In this document: piece after piece, positions 1 to 9,015 of the stretch
Numbering within the stretch: position 1 is the first letter of the stretch
How the letters are laid out: each line of letters starts with the position of its first letter
DNA from: DATBFG01 sp036558645
GTDB lineage: Bacteria > Acidobacteriota > Terriglobia > Terriglobales > Acidobacteriaceae
Direction: 5' to 3'
Assembly: GCA_036558645.1 (NCBI GenBank)
Contig: DATBFG010000095.1
Span: forward strand, 1-64,000
DNA: 64,000 nt
The notes under the pieces: generated by a model
Databases searched by the model: none
What the model saw: only the letters and a program-made list of their open reading frames with translations
What the model was told of the DNA's origin: nothing
Position numbers and translations under genes: made by a program

Positions 1-48
1 GGGGCTACAGGGGCAAGGGCGAGGAGGTACGTTGCGCCGGGCGGGCGA

Positions 49-1521
49 TTGTTGCGGCGAACAGGCAGAAGTCTGCGCGCAATGTCCACCGTTCTGGTAT
101 GCCTGGGTGGAATTGTCCTCAGCACGCAGAGCGTACATGCCGAGACGGATGCACGAAATATCCCGCTCAACAATGAAGTCATTCCGCCGACGTTTTTCGG
201 AATGCATTTTCGATTAGACAAGATTGACTGGCCTGGCGTTCCGTTTGGTGCACTGCGATTGTGGGATACCGACACAAACTGGCAACGGATGAATCCGGAA
301 ATCGGCAAGTACGATTTTTCCGTGCTGGATCGGTATTTGGCGGTAGCAAAGAATCATCAACTTGAAGACGTGATGCTGACATTGGGTGGAACCCCGCAAT
401 GGGCCTCTGCTGACCCGACGGATCGTAGCTGTGACTATTCTGAGTTTGCACCCGGCAGTTGTCATCCACCGTCCGATCTCAATCCTGACGGTAGCGGTAC
501 AAATCACTGCTGGCGAGATTTTCTGCATGCGCTGGGCACACATCTCGCCGGACTCAATGCGCAGAACCATGCCAGCGTGAAGTATTTCTCGGTGTGGAAC
601 GAGTTCACGCGAGGAGCCGAATCTCACCATCCATCATGGCTTGGAACCGACGAACAAATGTGGCGCATGACCGCCGATGCGGGATGCATTTTGTTAGGAC
701 GTGGTGTGCCAGGACAACGATGCACCAGCACGGATATGCATGAACCTGCAGTGGGATTATTGCCTTTTGCAAAAGTAACAACGCCCGACGCGGTTTCCCG
801 AGGACCCCGCCTACGCGGGTTCGCTGACTCCCTACAGAAAAACAACGCAACGAGTTCCATCGAGATCATCGCCGTGCACAGTTATGCATATGTGACATCC
901 GGACTGACTTCGCCTGACACTGGCCCATCCGGCTTGCCGGCACAATGGTCTGAAATCCAGAACATCCTGCCCACAGCTCTCCATAATCTACCCATATGGA
1001 GCACCGAGAGCGGCTGGGGCGATACGGTGAAGAATCTTCCCGATCAAGATTTGCAGCAAGGATATGTCGCACGTTATTACCTCGTGGGATGGTCTCTCGG
1101 ATTCCGCCGTCTGTACTGGTACGCCGGGGACAATAGCTGGGGCAGGCTGATTTATCCCGATGGGATTGATGGTTGCCACGATAAGGGCCCCCAAAAAGGG
1201 TGTCAGACGACCGCCGCATATGCATGGAAACAGGTTTATCGATGGATGGTGGGAAACCGGATGGTCAGAAACTGTGCAGCAGAAAACTCGTCGAGCCTCT
1301 GGACTTGTGAACTCGCCATGCGCGATGGAAGAAGGTTGCTCGCTGTCTGGGACACCGCACAGAGCTGCTCCGGCGGATATTGCACTGCGAGTGCGTACTT
1401 CTATCCGAAAGGCTTTAGAAGCTACTTCATCTTGAGTGACGATAAGTGCAGGCCGCTGCCCAAGAAAGCGATTCAAATCGGTTGGAAGCCAGTCCTGCTT
1501 TGCGAGTCATGTGACGAGTAG
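49..1521 (+). CDS. secreted glycoside hydrolase, TIM-barrel (GH39-like)
   Basis: Probable exported glycosidase, perhaps trimming the polysaccharide made by the glycosyltransferases that follow. A basic N-terminus and a hydrophobic stretch ending in SVHA look like a signal peptide. The body resembles clan GH-A barrels: an acid/base candidate Glu in VWNEF (about residue 185) and a nucleophile candidate Glu in STESGWGD (about 320) sit at the usual spacing. Nine or more cysteines fit an extracytoplasmic protein. The start is uncertain. The frame is open to the window edge; a TTG at 49 keeps the basic n-region, while ATG at 82 gives a signal peptide with no positive charge. No ribosome site decides this. 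The family is inferred from motifs, and the substrate is unknown. The next gene starts 30 bases downstream on the same strand, suggesting one transcript. Confidence 0.7.
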   Translation: MLRRTGRSLRAMSTVLVCLGGIVLSTQSVHAETDARNIPLNNEVIPPTFFGMHFRLDKIDWPGVPFGALRLWDTDTNWQRMNPEIGKYDFSVLDRYLAVAKNHQLEDVMLTLGGTPQWASADPTDRSCDYSEFAPGSCHPPSDLNPDGSGTNHCWRDFLHALGTHLAGLNAQNHASVKYFSVWNEFTRGAESHHPSWLGTDEQMWRMTADAGCILLGRGVPGQRCTSTDMHEPAVGLLPFAKVTTPDAVSRGPRLRGFADSLQKNNATSSIEIIAVHSYAYVTSGLTSPDTGPSGLPAQWSEIQNILPTALHNLPIWSTESGWGDTVKNLPDQDLQQGYVARYYLVGWSLGFRRLYWYAGDNSWGRLIYPDGIDGCHDKGPQKGCQTTAAYAWKQVYRWMVGNRMVRNCAAENSSSLWTCELAMRDGRRLLAVWDTAQSCSGGYCTASAYFYPKGFRSYFILSDDKCRPLPKKAIQIGWKPVLLCESCDE

Positions 1522-1551
1522 CAATACGTACATCCCGGTTCTACTGACTTC

Positions 1552-2817
1552 GTGACGACAGTCGCCTATCTGAGCAACCAGTTCCCCTGTCGGGTCGAAC
1601 CTTACGTTGTCGATGAAATTCGTGAGCTGCAAAGACGGGGAGTGAGAGTCATCGTCTGCAGCGCTCGCCGCGTTTCGCCCAAGAGCATCGATGCTTCTTT
1701 ACGCCAGATTCAGTCGCAGACACTCTATCTATTGCCTCCACGACCGAAAGCGGCCGCATACGCCACCTATCTTTGTATCCGGAAAGCTCGGGTATTTGCC
1801 GATCTCTTTAAGCGCGTGATTCTAACAGGTGGAGAATCGCCAGTGCGCCGAGCAAAGGCCCTGCTCCACATCTGGCTCGGCGTCTACTATGCGCTCCTGC
1901 TTGAAAAACGTGGCGTTCAGCATATTCATGTCCATCACGGTTATTTCGGAGCATGGATCGCTATGGTCGCGGCACGATTGCTAAATGTCGATTTCAGCAT
2001 GACGCTACACGGTTCGGATCTGCTCGTGCATCGCGCGTACCTCGACACCAAGCTAAAGAACTGCGCCTTTTGCGTCACGATCTCGGCATTCAATCGCGCA
2101 CGCATTCTTGAAAACTATCCGGACGTACCTGAGAGCAAGATTATCGTAAAGCGGATGGGTGTCGAGTTTCCGCGAACCCTGGCATTCGCTCAAACGACCC
2201 CAAGACTGGGGACTGAAGACGGTTGCGAAGGTCCCATGATTTTGCTCTCAGTCGGACGCTTGCACGCAGTGAAGAATCATGCCTTCTTGATCAAAGCATG
2301 TTGCAAACTGAAGACTCGGGGCAGGGACGTTATTTGTCTCATCGTTGGCGAAGGCTCTGAGCGTCCCGCCCTCACCCAACAAATCGAGCGTCTCGGCTTG
2401 CAACTGAATGTGGAGCTTCTGGGCGCTCTGCCTCACGAATGGCTGTCCCACTATTACCAGATCGCCGATATCGTCGTTCTGACCAGCCTCAGTGAAGGCA
2501 TTCCCCTGGTCCTTATGGAAGCGATGGCCCATCAGCGGACGGTATTAGCGCCCGCGATCACGGGCATACCTGAACTAGTTGAGCATGGCAAAACAGGATT
2601 CCTGTATCGTCCCGGATCGTTGCAAGACTTCGTGAACCAGATCGAAGAAATCTGGGAAAGCCGCTCTCAGCACAATGGCTTGCGTCGGGCAGCACGCCAA
2701 CATGTGCTCACTCACTACAACCGGAGTACGAATCTGGCGGCTTTCGCGGATACATTCTTGGCTCGCGTCCTTGGAAAGGCAAACAACCAGGCTCATGAAA
2801 ATCCTTTACTGCAATAA
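1552..2817 (+). CDS. glycosyltransferase family 4
   Basis: Predicted cytoplasmic GT-B glycosyltransferase adding a sugar from a nucleotide donor to a growing surface glycan. The N-terminal acceptor half starts with SNQFPCRVEPYVVDEI. The C-terminal half has the GT4 donor site: a GRLHAVKNHAFLI stretch, GEGSERPAL, then the EX7E-type motif in SLSEGIPLVLMEAMAH near residues 308-323. Length (421 aa) is normal for GT4. The start is GTG, giving MTTVAYLSNQ, the expected first beta strand of the Rossmann fold. Its 3' end overlaps the next glycosyltransferase by 23 bases, so the two are probably co-translated. Donor and acceptor cannot be told from sequence. The family call is firm. Confidence 0.88.
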   Translation: MTTVAYLSNQFPCRVEPYVVDEIRELQRRGVRVIVCSARRVSPKSIDASLRQIQSQTLYLLPPRPKAAAYATYLCIRKARVFADLFKRVILTGGESPVRRAKALLHIWLGVYYALLLEKRGVQHIHVHHGYFGAWIAMVAARLLNVDFSMTLHGSDLLVHRAYLDTKLKNCAFCVTISAFNRARILENYPDVPESKIIVKRMGVEFPRTLAFAQTTPRLGTEDGCEGPMILLSVGRLHAVKNHAFLIKACCKLKTRGRDVICLIVGEGSERPALTQQIERLGLQLNVELLGALPHEWLSHYYQIADIVVLTSLSEGIPLVLMEAMAHQRTVLAPAITGIPELVEHGKTGFLYRPGSLQDFVNQIEEIWESRSQHNGLRRAARQHVLTHYNRSTNLAAFADTFLARVLGKANNQAHENPLLQ

Positions 2818-5251
2818 ATACAACTTCCCGTTCAGCGGCACTGAAGTTTACTTGTTTGAAGCGATGGAGATGATGCGTGCCGCTGGCCATGAAGTCGCCT
2901 TGTTTTCAATGGCGGACCCACGCGGCGAACCTACTCCCTACGATCACCATTTCGTGCCGCACATTGATTTCAAGGAATCACAAGGAATTCTTGGTCGTGG
3001 TTTGCACGCTGCTCATGCCATTTATTCCTCCACCGCGCGCCGACGTTTGCGACAGATGATCGAGGAATTCCGCCCTGATCTGGCGCACATTCGAAACATC
3101 TATCACCATCTTTCTCCCTCAATCCTTTGGGAGTTAAGGGCGCAGCATGTGCCGGTCCTCTATCACCTGAATGACTTCAAGGTGTTATGCCCGAGCTACA
3201 ACATGGTGTCGAACGGCCACGCCTGCGAGCGCTGTCGCGGTGGCCAATTCTGGCGGGTTATAACCGAGAATTGCTATTACGGACCGCTGGGCTCTGGCGT
3301 GGTTCTTGCCGCCGAGGCCTACTTTCACCACTGGCTGGAGACGTACGAGAAGTGTGTGGATCGATTTCTCGCTCCCAGCCGATTCGTGAAGGACAAATTA
3401 GTCGAAGCCGGTTGGAAAGCGGAACGAATTGATGTCCTTCCTCACTTTCAACGAATACCCGAGCACATATCGAATCGTTCAGATGTAGACACTCCCATCC
3501 TCTTCTTCGGACGATTGTCGCCGGAAAAGGGAGTTGCAGATCTGCTCCGCGCCATGCAGCGCATTCCGCGTATCCGTCTGAGCATTGCTGGGGATGGTCC
3601 ACAGCGTGCCCAGTTGGAATCGCTTTCAGCTCGATTAGGACTTGTCAATGTGGAATTCCTCGGACACCTCTCCCGCGAACAACTTGACTGCGCCATTTCC
3701 AACTGCTGTTTCAGCATCTTGCCATCGCATGCTTACGAGACATTGGGCAAAAGCATACTTGAGTCCTTTGCACATGGACGTCCCGTGATCGCATCCGACT
3801 TGGGCTCCCGACGCGAACTCATCAAGGAAGGGAAAAATGGGCTTCTGTTCCGCGCCGGCGATATTGAGCAGTTAGCTGGTGCGATCTCATTTCTCTACGA
3901 TCGGCCTGCACTCGCGAAAGAGATGGGGTCTGCCGGGCGGGAGTACGTGCGCGAACATCACTCGCCTGAAACGTACTACCAGGCACTGACGTCGCTCTAT
4001 CAGGAGATGTCATCCCAACGAGCCCGCAGTGCGGCAAAGCCTGTCAGACCCAAGCTTCAAGTCTCTTTCATCGGTGGGCGTGGTGTCTTATCAAAGTACA
4101 GTGGGATCGAGGCATATTACGAAGAGGTTGGCCAACAACTCGTCGCGCTCGGACATGATGTCACTGTCTATTGCCGCACCCACTTCACGCCTCCGCAGGC
4201 CACGCACAACGGCATGCGACTAGTACGCTTGCCCACCCTGCGGTCTAAGCACTTTGAAACGTTGCTGCACACTATTCTCAGCACTGGACATGCGCTCCTC
4301 ACGCCGGCAAACATCATCCATTACCACGCGCTTGGACCCGCACTGTTTTCGTTTATCCCACGGCTATTCGGAAAGAAGACCATCGTTACCGTGCAAGGGC
4401 TCGATTGGCAACGCAAGAAGTGGGGATGCTTTGCGTCCTCGGTCTTGCGCCTGGGAGAGATGGCTGCCGTGAAGTTCCCCACGTCGACCACGGTCGTCTC
4501 ACGAACCCTGCAGCAGTACTACGCCAGTCGATATAAAGCGCCGACTTTCTACATTCCGAATGGCGCCGATTGTCGGGAACGGTGCACTGGCGCCCACCTC
4601 GATGAATGGAGACTCGAGCCCGACAATTACATCCTCTACCTCGGCCGCTTTTCGCCGGAAAAGAACTGCCACTTGCTCATTTCTGCTTACGAGCAGCTGC
4701 AAACCCCTGTCAAACTCGCTATGGCGGGAGGTAGCAGTTACACCGATGCATACGAAAGCAAGCTCCGGGCACATCAAAGCGATTGCATTCGCCTACTGAA
4801 CTACGTCTCCGGTCGGGCTTTGGACGAACTGCTAACGAACGCGCTGTTGTTCGTGCTGCCATCTGATCTCGAAGGATTATCCCTAGCGTTGCTAGATGCT
4901 ATGGGTGCAGGAGTTTGCGTACTCGCCAGCGACATCCCGGAAAACTGCGAACTAGTTGAAGGCGCAGGGTTCACCTTTAAGCATGGAGACATTTCAGACC
5001 TCGCTCGCATGCTGCTGTTACTGATCTTCGACGCGCCTATGCGGAGGGCGGCCGCCGTCGCCGGCCAGCACAAGATTCGGCAGCGGTATCAATGGCACGA
5101 AATCGCACGCGAGATCGAACGCGAGTACTGGCGTGTTTTGGGATGGAAGGAAGGTGACCAGTCCGTCCAGACAGCGTCCGGACCAGGCTTGAAGTTTCGC
5201 GATGGCGTCCCAACCCTGGATGGCGTCACGCGGAAGGTGGTCTCCCGCTAG
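2795..5251 (+). CDS. tandem double GT4 glycosyltransferase (two-domain fusion)
   Basis: One 818-residue polypeptide with two complete GT4 (GT-B) units. Unit 1 is about residues 1-410: N-terminal MKILYCNKYNFPFSGTEVY, donor-site stretch GRLSPEKGVADLL, and EX7E-like YETLGKSILESFAHG. Unit 2 is about 425-800: SFIGGRGVLSKYSGIEAYYE, GRFSPEKNCHLLI, and SDLEGLSLALLDAMG. Each has its own acceptor and donor half, so the protein could make two successive linkages. The ATG at 2795 is preferred over upstream in-frame starts because MKILYCN is the canonical first strand and the 23-base overlap with the previous gene is typical of coupling. A strong terminator follows at 5291. A frameshift or fusion artefact is unlikely because the frame is continuous and the linker carries normal coding sequence. 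Confidence 0.88.
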   Translation: MKILYCNKYNFPFSGTEVYLFEAMEMMRAAGHEVALFSMADPRGEPTPYDHHFVPHIDFKESQGILGRGLHAAHAIYSSTARRRLRQMIEEFRPDLAHIRNIYHHLSPSILWELRAQHVPVLYHLNDFKVLCPSYNMVSNGHACERCRGGQFWRVITENCYYGPLGSGVVLAAEAYFHHWLETYEKCVDRFLAPSRFVKDKLVEAGWKAERIDVLPHFQRIPEHISNRSDVDTPILFFGRLSPEKGVADLLRAMQRIPRIRLSIAGDGPQRAQLESLSARLGLVNVEFLGHLSREQLDCAISNCCFSILPSHAYETLGKSILESFAHGRPVIASDLGSRRELIKEGKNGLLFRAGDIEQLAGAISFLYDRPALAKEMGSAGREYVREHHSPETYYQALTSLYQEMSSQRARSAAKPVRPKLQVSFIGGRGVLSKYSGIEAYYEEVGQQLVALGHDVTVYCRTHFTPPQATHNGMRLVRLPTLRSKHFETLLHTILSTGHALLTPANIIHYHALGPALFSFIPRLFGKKTIVTVQGLDWQRKKWGCFASSVLRLGEMAAVKFPTSTTVVSRTLQQYYASRYKAPTFYIPNGADCRERCTGAHLDEWRLEPDNYILYLGRFSPEKNCHLLISAYEQLQTPVKLAMAGGSSYTDAYESKLRAHQSDCIRLLNYVSGRALDELLTNALLFVLPSDLEGLSLALLDAMGAGVCVLASDIPENCELVEGAGFTFKHGDISDLARMLLLLIFDAPMRRAAAVAGQHKIRQRYQWHEIAREIEREYWRVLGWKEGDQSVQTASGPGLKFRDGVPTLDGVTRKVVSR

Positions 5252-5290
5252 TTCCGACAGTCCACAGGTTACCAATTTCTTTGCTGAAAT

Positions 5291-5326
5291 AGGGTGGGAA
5301 AGCGTTTTCCCACCCTTTCTTTATTA
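5291..5326 (+). terminator. rho-independent terminator after the glycosyltransferase genes
   Basis: A perfect 11-bp stem, AGGGTGGGAAA (5291-5301) pairing with TTTCCCACCCT (5306-5316), closes a GCGT loop and is followed by TTCTTTATTA. It lies 40 bases after the double-GT stop and before rfbB, so the rhamnose genes probably form a separate transcription unit. Confidence 0.85.
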
Positions 5327-5375
5327 CAATCATTTCTGCGTTTGGACGGGTGGTTCCGTCCTCTTCATCCCATCT

Positions 5376-6443
5376 ATGGAACGAACGATAATGGTCAGTG
5401 GAGGAGCCGGCTTTATCGGCTCCAACTTCGTCCTGCAGTGGAGACGGCAAAGACTCGGGAAGATCATCAATCTTGACAAGCTAACCTATGCCGGCAACCT
5501 GCGGAACCTGACAGCCCTTGCCGACGATCCGGAACATGAGTTCGTGCAGGGGGACATCTGCGATTCCACGCTGGTAAGCGAGTTGTTTCGTAAGCACGCG
5601 CCGCGTGCCGTGGTTCATTTTGCCGCCGAAAGTCATGTCGACCGATCGATCCTCGGCCCGGACGATTTCATCCGCACCAACGTGAATGGGACATTTTGTC
5701 TATTGGAAGCGGCAAGAGCGTATTGGACGAGTATCAACGATAACGAACGGTCGAGTTTCCGCTTCCTGCACGTCTCGACCGATGAAGTTTATGGTTCGCT
5801 CGGAGTCGGTGATCCGCCATTCTGTGAGACGACCGCCTATGCTCCTAACAGTCCATATTCGGCGTCCAAGGCAGCTTCAGATCACCTGGTCCGCGCTTAC
5901 CATCACACGTATGGCCTTCCCACGTTGACCACCAATTGTTCCAACAATTACGGCCCATATCAGTTTCCAGAAAAGTTGATCCCGCTGATGATCCTGAACG
6001 CCCGCCATGGAAAAGCACTGCCGGTTTATGGCGATGGCATGAATGTCCGTGATTGGCTTTATGTAGAGGACCATTGCGACGCGATATGTACTGTCCTGGC
6101 CGGCGGCAACCCCGGTGAAACCTACAACATTGGTGGATGGAACGAGAAACCGAACCTCGAGATCGTCGAGACCATCTGTTCCATCCTCGATGAATTGTGC
6201 CCTCAAGATCCGGTGCTTCCGCATCGCAACCTGCTCACCTTCGTCAAGGATCGGCCTGGGCACGATCGCCGTTACGCAATGGATGCACGAAAAATCGAGC
6301 GCGAGCTTGGGTGGAAACCGAAAGAAACCTTTGAGACCGGAATTCGAAAGACAATCGAGTGGTATCTGCACAACGAGGACTGGGTAAAGGAAGTAACAGC
6401 GGGCAGCTATCGGCAGTGGATCGCCAGTCAGTACGCGACATAG
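5376..6443 (+). CDS. rfbB: dTDP-glucose 4,6-dehydratase
   Basis: Second step of dTDP-L-rhamnose synthesis: NAD-dependent conversion of dTDP-glucose to dTDP-4-keto-6-deoxyglucose. Extended SDR fold: nucleotide-binding GGAGFIGSN at residues 9-17, the dehydratase Asp-Glu pair in STDEVYG (D136, E137), and the catalytic YxxxK in YSASK (Y161, K165). Length (355 aa) matches the family. ATG at 5376 gives MERTIMVSGGAGF, the normal spacing to the glycine motif; longer in-frame starts run back through the terminator and are rejected. No clear ribosome site precedes it. A short inverted repeat, GGACGG/CCGTCC (5344-5361), lies in the leader. It is first of four rhamnose genes with small gaps. Confidence 0.95.
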   Translation: MERTIMVSGGAGFIGSNFVLQWRRQRLGKIINLDKLTYAGNLRNLTALADDPEHEFVQGDICDSTLVSELFRKHAPRAVVHFAAESHVDRSILGPDDFIRTNVNGTFCLLEAARAYWTSINDNERSSFRFLHVSTDEVYGSLGVGDPPFCETTAYAPNSPYSASKAASDHLVRAYHHTYGLPTLTTNCSNNYGPYQFPEKLIPLMILNARHGKALPVYGDGMNVRDWLYVEDHCDAICTVLAGGNPGETYNIGGWNEKPNLEIVETICSILDELCPQDPVLPHRNLLTFVKDRPGHDRRYAMDARKIERELGWKPKETFETGIRKTIEWYLHNEDWVKEVTAGSYRQWIASQYAT

Positions 6444-6462
6444 CTCCCGCTCAACCAAGAGA

Positions 6463-7362
6463 ATGCAAACCAGCACAGTGACACCTTATAAGGGAATCAT
6501 CCTGGCGGGAGGTTCGGGTACTCGTCTTTACCCGGCTACACAGGCGGTCGGTAAGAGCCTGCTGCCCATCTACGATAAGCCGCTAATCTACTACCCCCTG
6601 TCCACATTGATGCTGGCGGGCATACGCGACATCCTCGTTATTTCTACACCCGAAGATACGCCTCGCTTTGAGCAGCTCCTGGGAGACGGATCGCGCCTCG
6701 GGCTGAACTTCACCTACAAGGTCCAAAACAAGCCAGCTGGTATTGCGCAGGCATTTCTGATCGGGAAAGAGTTCCTCGGTTCCAGTTGCTGTGCGCTCGT
6801 TCTCGGCGACAACATTTTCTACGGACATGACCTTGCGAAGGACTTGCGTCACGCAACGCAGCGGACACGCGGCGCCCAGATTTTTGCTTATCCGGTGCAC
6901 GACCCCGAGCGTTACGGCGTGGTGGAATTCGACCAGGCTGGGAAAGCGCTCAGCCTGGAAGAAAAACCGCGGATGCCGAAATCGCGCTATGCCGTCACCG
7001 GTCTGTATTTCTACGACGAGCAGGTGGCCGGGATTGCAGGCTCTCTTAAGCCGTCCGCGCGGGGCGAACTCGAGATCACCGACGTAAACAAGGCTTACCT
7101 TGATCGAGGCCAACTGGAAGTAGTGGTCATGGGACGTGGTATGGCTTGGCTCGACACCGGCACGCACGAGGCCATGATGGAAGCTTCATTGTTCATCCAG
7201 ACGATTGAGCGCCGACAGGGCTTGAAGGTCGCCTGTCCTGAGGAGATCGCCTACCGTCACGGGTACATTTCTGCCGCACAGCTCGAAGAAATTGGGAACT
7301 CAATGAAGAACAACGGATACGGAGCATACTTGCTGCAACTGCTCAAAGAGAGGGTATTCTAA
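6463..7362 (+). CDS. rfbA: glucose-1-phosphate thymidylyltransferase
   Basis: First step of the dTDP-L-rhamnose pathway: joins glucose-1-phosphate and dTTP to give dTDP-glucose. The nucleotidyltransferase signature LAGGSGTRLYP lies at about residues 14-24, followed by KSLLPIYDKPLIYYPLS, and later ALVLGDNIFYG and LEEKPRMPKS, all typical RmlA motifs. At 299 aa it has the normal length, including the C-terminal allosteric region. It starts 19 bases after rfbB and ends directly against the rfbC start codon, consistent with one operon. The protein is cytoplasmic and usually tetrameric, with dTDP-rhamnose feedback known in the family. Confidence 0.95.
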   Translation: MQTSTVTPYKGIILAGGSGTRLYPATQAVGKSLLPIYDKPLIYYPLSTLMLAGIRDILVISTPEDTPRFEQLLGDGSRLGLNFTYKVQNKPAGIAQAFLIGKEFLGSSCCALVLGDNIFYGHDLAKDLRHATQRTRGAQIFAYPVHDPERYGVVEFDQAGKALSLEEKPRMPKSRYAVTGLYFYDEQVAGIAGSLKPSARGELEITDVNKAYLDRGQLEVVVMGRGMAWLDTGTHEAMMEASLFIQTIERRQGLKVACPEEIAYRHGYISAAQLEEIGNSMKNNGYGAYLLQLLKERVF

Positions 7363-7941
7363 ATGGCATCAGCGTCAGCAATTGCACTTGGGCAGGTAGT
7401 CAAGATGATGGAAACATCTCTGGAAGGAGCTCTCATCCTCGAACCTCGCGTCTTCAGCGACGACCGTGGTTTCTTCCTGGAAAGCTACAACGAACGGACG
7501 ATGCAGGAAATCGGGATCCATGACCGCTTTGTTCAGGATAATCACTCCTATTCCGCTCGCAATGTGATTCGCGGATTGCACTACCAGGTGCAGCGCGCTC
7601 AAGCGAAACTGGTGCGCGTGATCGTGGGCGAAATTCTCGACGTCATCGTCGACCTTCGGCGAAAGTCCCCGACTTTTGGAAAGTGGGAGAGCGTCCGGCT
7701 GTCAGGAGAGAACAAGCGGATGTTATGGATCCCCGTTGGTTTCGCGCACGGCTTCCGTGTGATCTCTGACGGCGCACACGTTTTGTATAAGACCACCGAT
7801 TTCTATTTCCCTGAATTCGAGCGTACTTTGCTCTGGAATGATCCCAAATTGAACATCGCTTGGGAGAGCGATGCTTCACCGACCATCTCTGCCAAAGACC
7901 GCGCCGGTCAGCCGCTCGAAAAAGCTGAAGTCTACGAGTAA
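7363..7941 (+). CDS. rfbC: dTDP-4-dehydrorhamnose 3,5-epimerase
   Basis: Third step: epimerises C3 and C5 of dTDP-4-keto-6-deoxyglucose. Cupin-fold RmlC motifs are present: EPRVFSDDRGFFLESYN, the catalytic-His stretch VIRGLHYQ (H73), GFAHGF, and the YKTTDFYFP tyrosine region. The ATG at 7363 abuts the rfbA stop codon and has GAGAGGG seven bases upstream, so it is chosen. Internal ATGs at 7405 and 7408 would give a product closer to the typical 180 residues and remain possible. It sits between rfbA and rfbD. Confidence 0.94.
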   Translation: MASASAIALGQVVKMMETSLEGALILEPRVFSDDRGFFLESYNERTMQEIGIHDRFVQDNHSYSARNVIRGLHYQVQRAQAKLVRVIVGEILDVIVDLRRKSPTFGKWESVRLSGENKRMLWIPVGFAHGFRVISDGAHVLYKTTDFYFPEFERTLLWNDPKLNIAWESDASPTISAKDRAGQPLEKAEVYE

Positions 7942-7953
7942 GAGCCAAATCAG

Positions 7954-8805
7954 ATGCGAATCACCGTATTTGGCGCCAGTGGGCTTCTCGGCCGCGCCCT
8001 GATGCAGGAATGTCAAGGCACAGGGGTCACAGGCCTGAATTCCCGGCAGGCCGACATCATGAATCCCGAACAGGTTCGTGTAGCTCTTCATAAAACACGG
8101 CCTGAATGGGTCGTTTTGGCTGCAGCATATACGGATGTCGATGGCTGCGAAAGTAACTCCAAGAAGGCATTCGACGTAAATTGTCGGGGTGCAATTCACG
8201 TCGCTGAGGCGGCAAAAGACGTTGATGCGCGGCTGATCTTCCTCAGCACCGATTACGTCTTTGACGGAAAGAAAAATGCTCCATATGAAGTCGATGATCC
8301 GCGTGCGCCTCAGAGTGTCTACGGCAGGTCAAAAGCCGAAGCTGAGGAACATCTGCAAAATACCTCGCCGGGCTGCTGCATCCTGCGAACCTCGTGGTTG
8401 TTTGGTGTTGGAGGAAAATGCTTCCCGGATACCATCCTGAAGATGGCCGCCACGCGTCCAATTCTTGACGTAGTTGACGACCAGCGCGGTTCTCCAACAT
8501 ATACCTGTGACCTGGCCCGAGCGATCATCCAGCTTTGCAACGCTGGAGCCACGGGCATCGTCCATGCCACGAACCGCGGAGAATGTTCATGGTACGAATT
8601 CGCCCGCGAAATCGTCCAAAACGCTGGCCTTAAGACCATGGTCCGACCGACCACGAGCGAGCAGTTTGCGCGTCCCGCGCCTCGCCCTGAGTATTCCGTC
8701 CTATCCCCGTCGAGCCTTGTGCGCTACGGTATTGTCATGCCTACGTGGCAAGATGCCCTGCCACGTTACCTGGCCGAACGCGCAGCCGTGTCTACGAAAC
8801 CGTGA
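7954..8805 (+). CDS. rfbD: dTDP-4-dehydrorhamnose reductase
   Basis: Last step of the pathway: NAD(P)H reduction to dTDP-L-rhamnose. Rossmann start MRITVFGASGLLGRAL, then AAAYTDVDGCE, the STDYVFDG stretch and the catalytic VYGRSKAEAE (Y123, K127) identify RmlD. The 283-aa length is typical. It lies 12 bases after rfbC and closes the operon, so the window encodes the whole route from glucose-1-phosphate to dTDP-L-rhamnose. No GC-rich terminator follows; the next recognisable element is an AT-rich palindrome at 8821. Confidence 0.95.
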   Translation: MRITVFGASGLLGRALMQECQGTGVTGLNSRQADIMNPEQVRVALHKTRPEWVVLAAAYTDVDGCESNSKKAFDVNCRGAIHVAEAAKDVDARLIFLSTDYVFDGKKNAPYEVDDPRAPQSVYGRSKAEAEEHLQNTSPGCCILRTSWLFGVGGKCFPDTILKMAATRPILDVVDDQRGSPTYTCDLARAIIQLCNAGATGIVHATNRGECSWYEFAREIVQNAGLKTMVRPTTSEQFARPAPRPEYSVLSPSSLVRYGIVMPTWQDALPRYLAERAAVSTKP

Positions 8806-8820
8806 TAATCAAGCTGAAAC

Positions 8821-8839
8821 AATGACAAATTTTGTCATT
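8821..8839. promoter_or_regulatory. 19-bp AT-rich perfect palindrome, possible activator site
   Basis: AATGACAAA (8821-8829) and TTTGTCATT (8831-8839) are perfect inverted 9-mers around one base. With no G/C-rich stem or T-run it does not look like a terminator. It sits about 150-160 bases upstream of the expected start of the sigma-54 promoter at 8962, a usual distance for an enhancer bound by the Fis-type helix-turn-helix of a sigma-54 activator. That assignment is an inference. Confidence 0.45.
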
Positions 8840-8961
8840 CCATGAACACGGCTTCGTTTGGAACGATCACCCACCCGTCAATGCTCACACTTCGTAGCTC
8901 GTAAGCTGCTCATAATGAGCCCTTAATCGAAAGAGTGATCCATGGTAACTCCGGCTGTTGC

Positions 8962-8977
8962 TGGCACCTGACCTGCA
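8962..8977 (+). promoter_or_regulatory. sigma-54 (-24/-12) promoter for a PilZ gene
   Basis: TGGCAC, five bases, then CTGCA reproduces the sigma-54 consensus TGGCAC-N5-TTGCA with one mismatch; the invariant GG and GC are at the required spacing. Transcription would start near 8989, about 27 bases before the PilZ ATG at 9016. The promoter therefore argues against the longer in-frame start at 8935. Confidence 0.65.
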
Positions 8978-9015
8978 TGACCCTGCGAGGAGACAGGAAC
9001 AGAGGCTCTTTCAAA

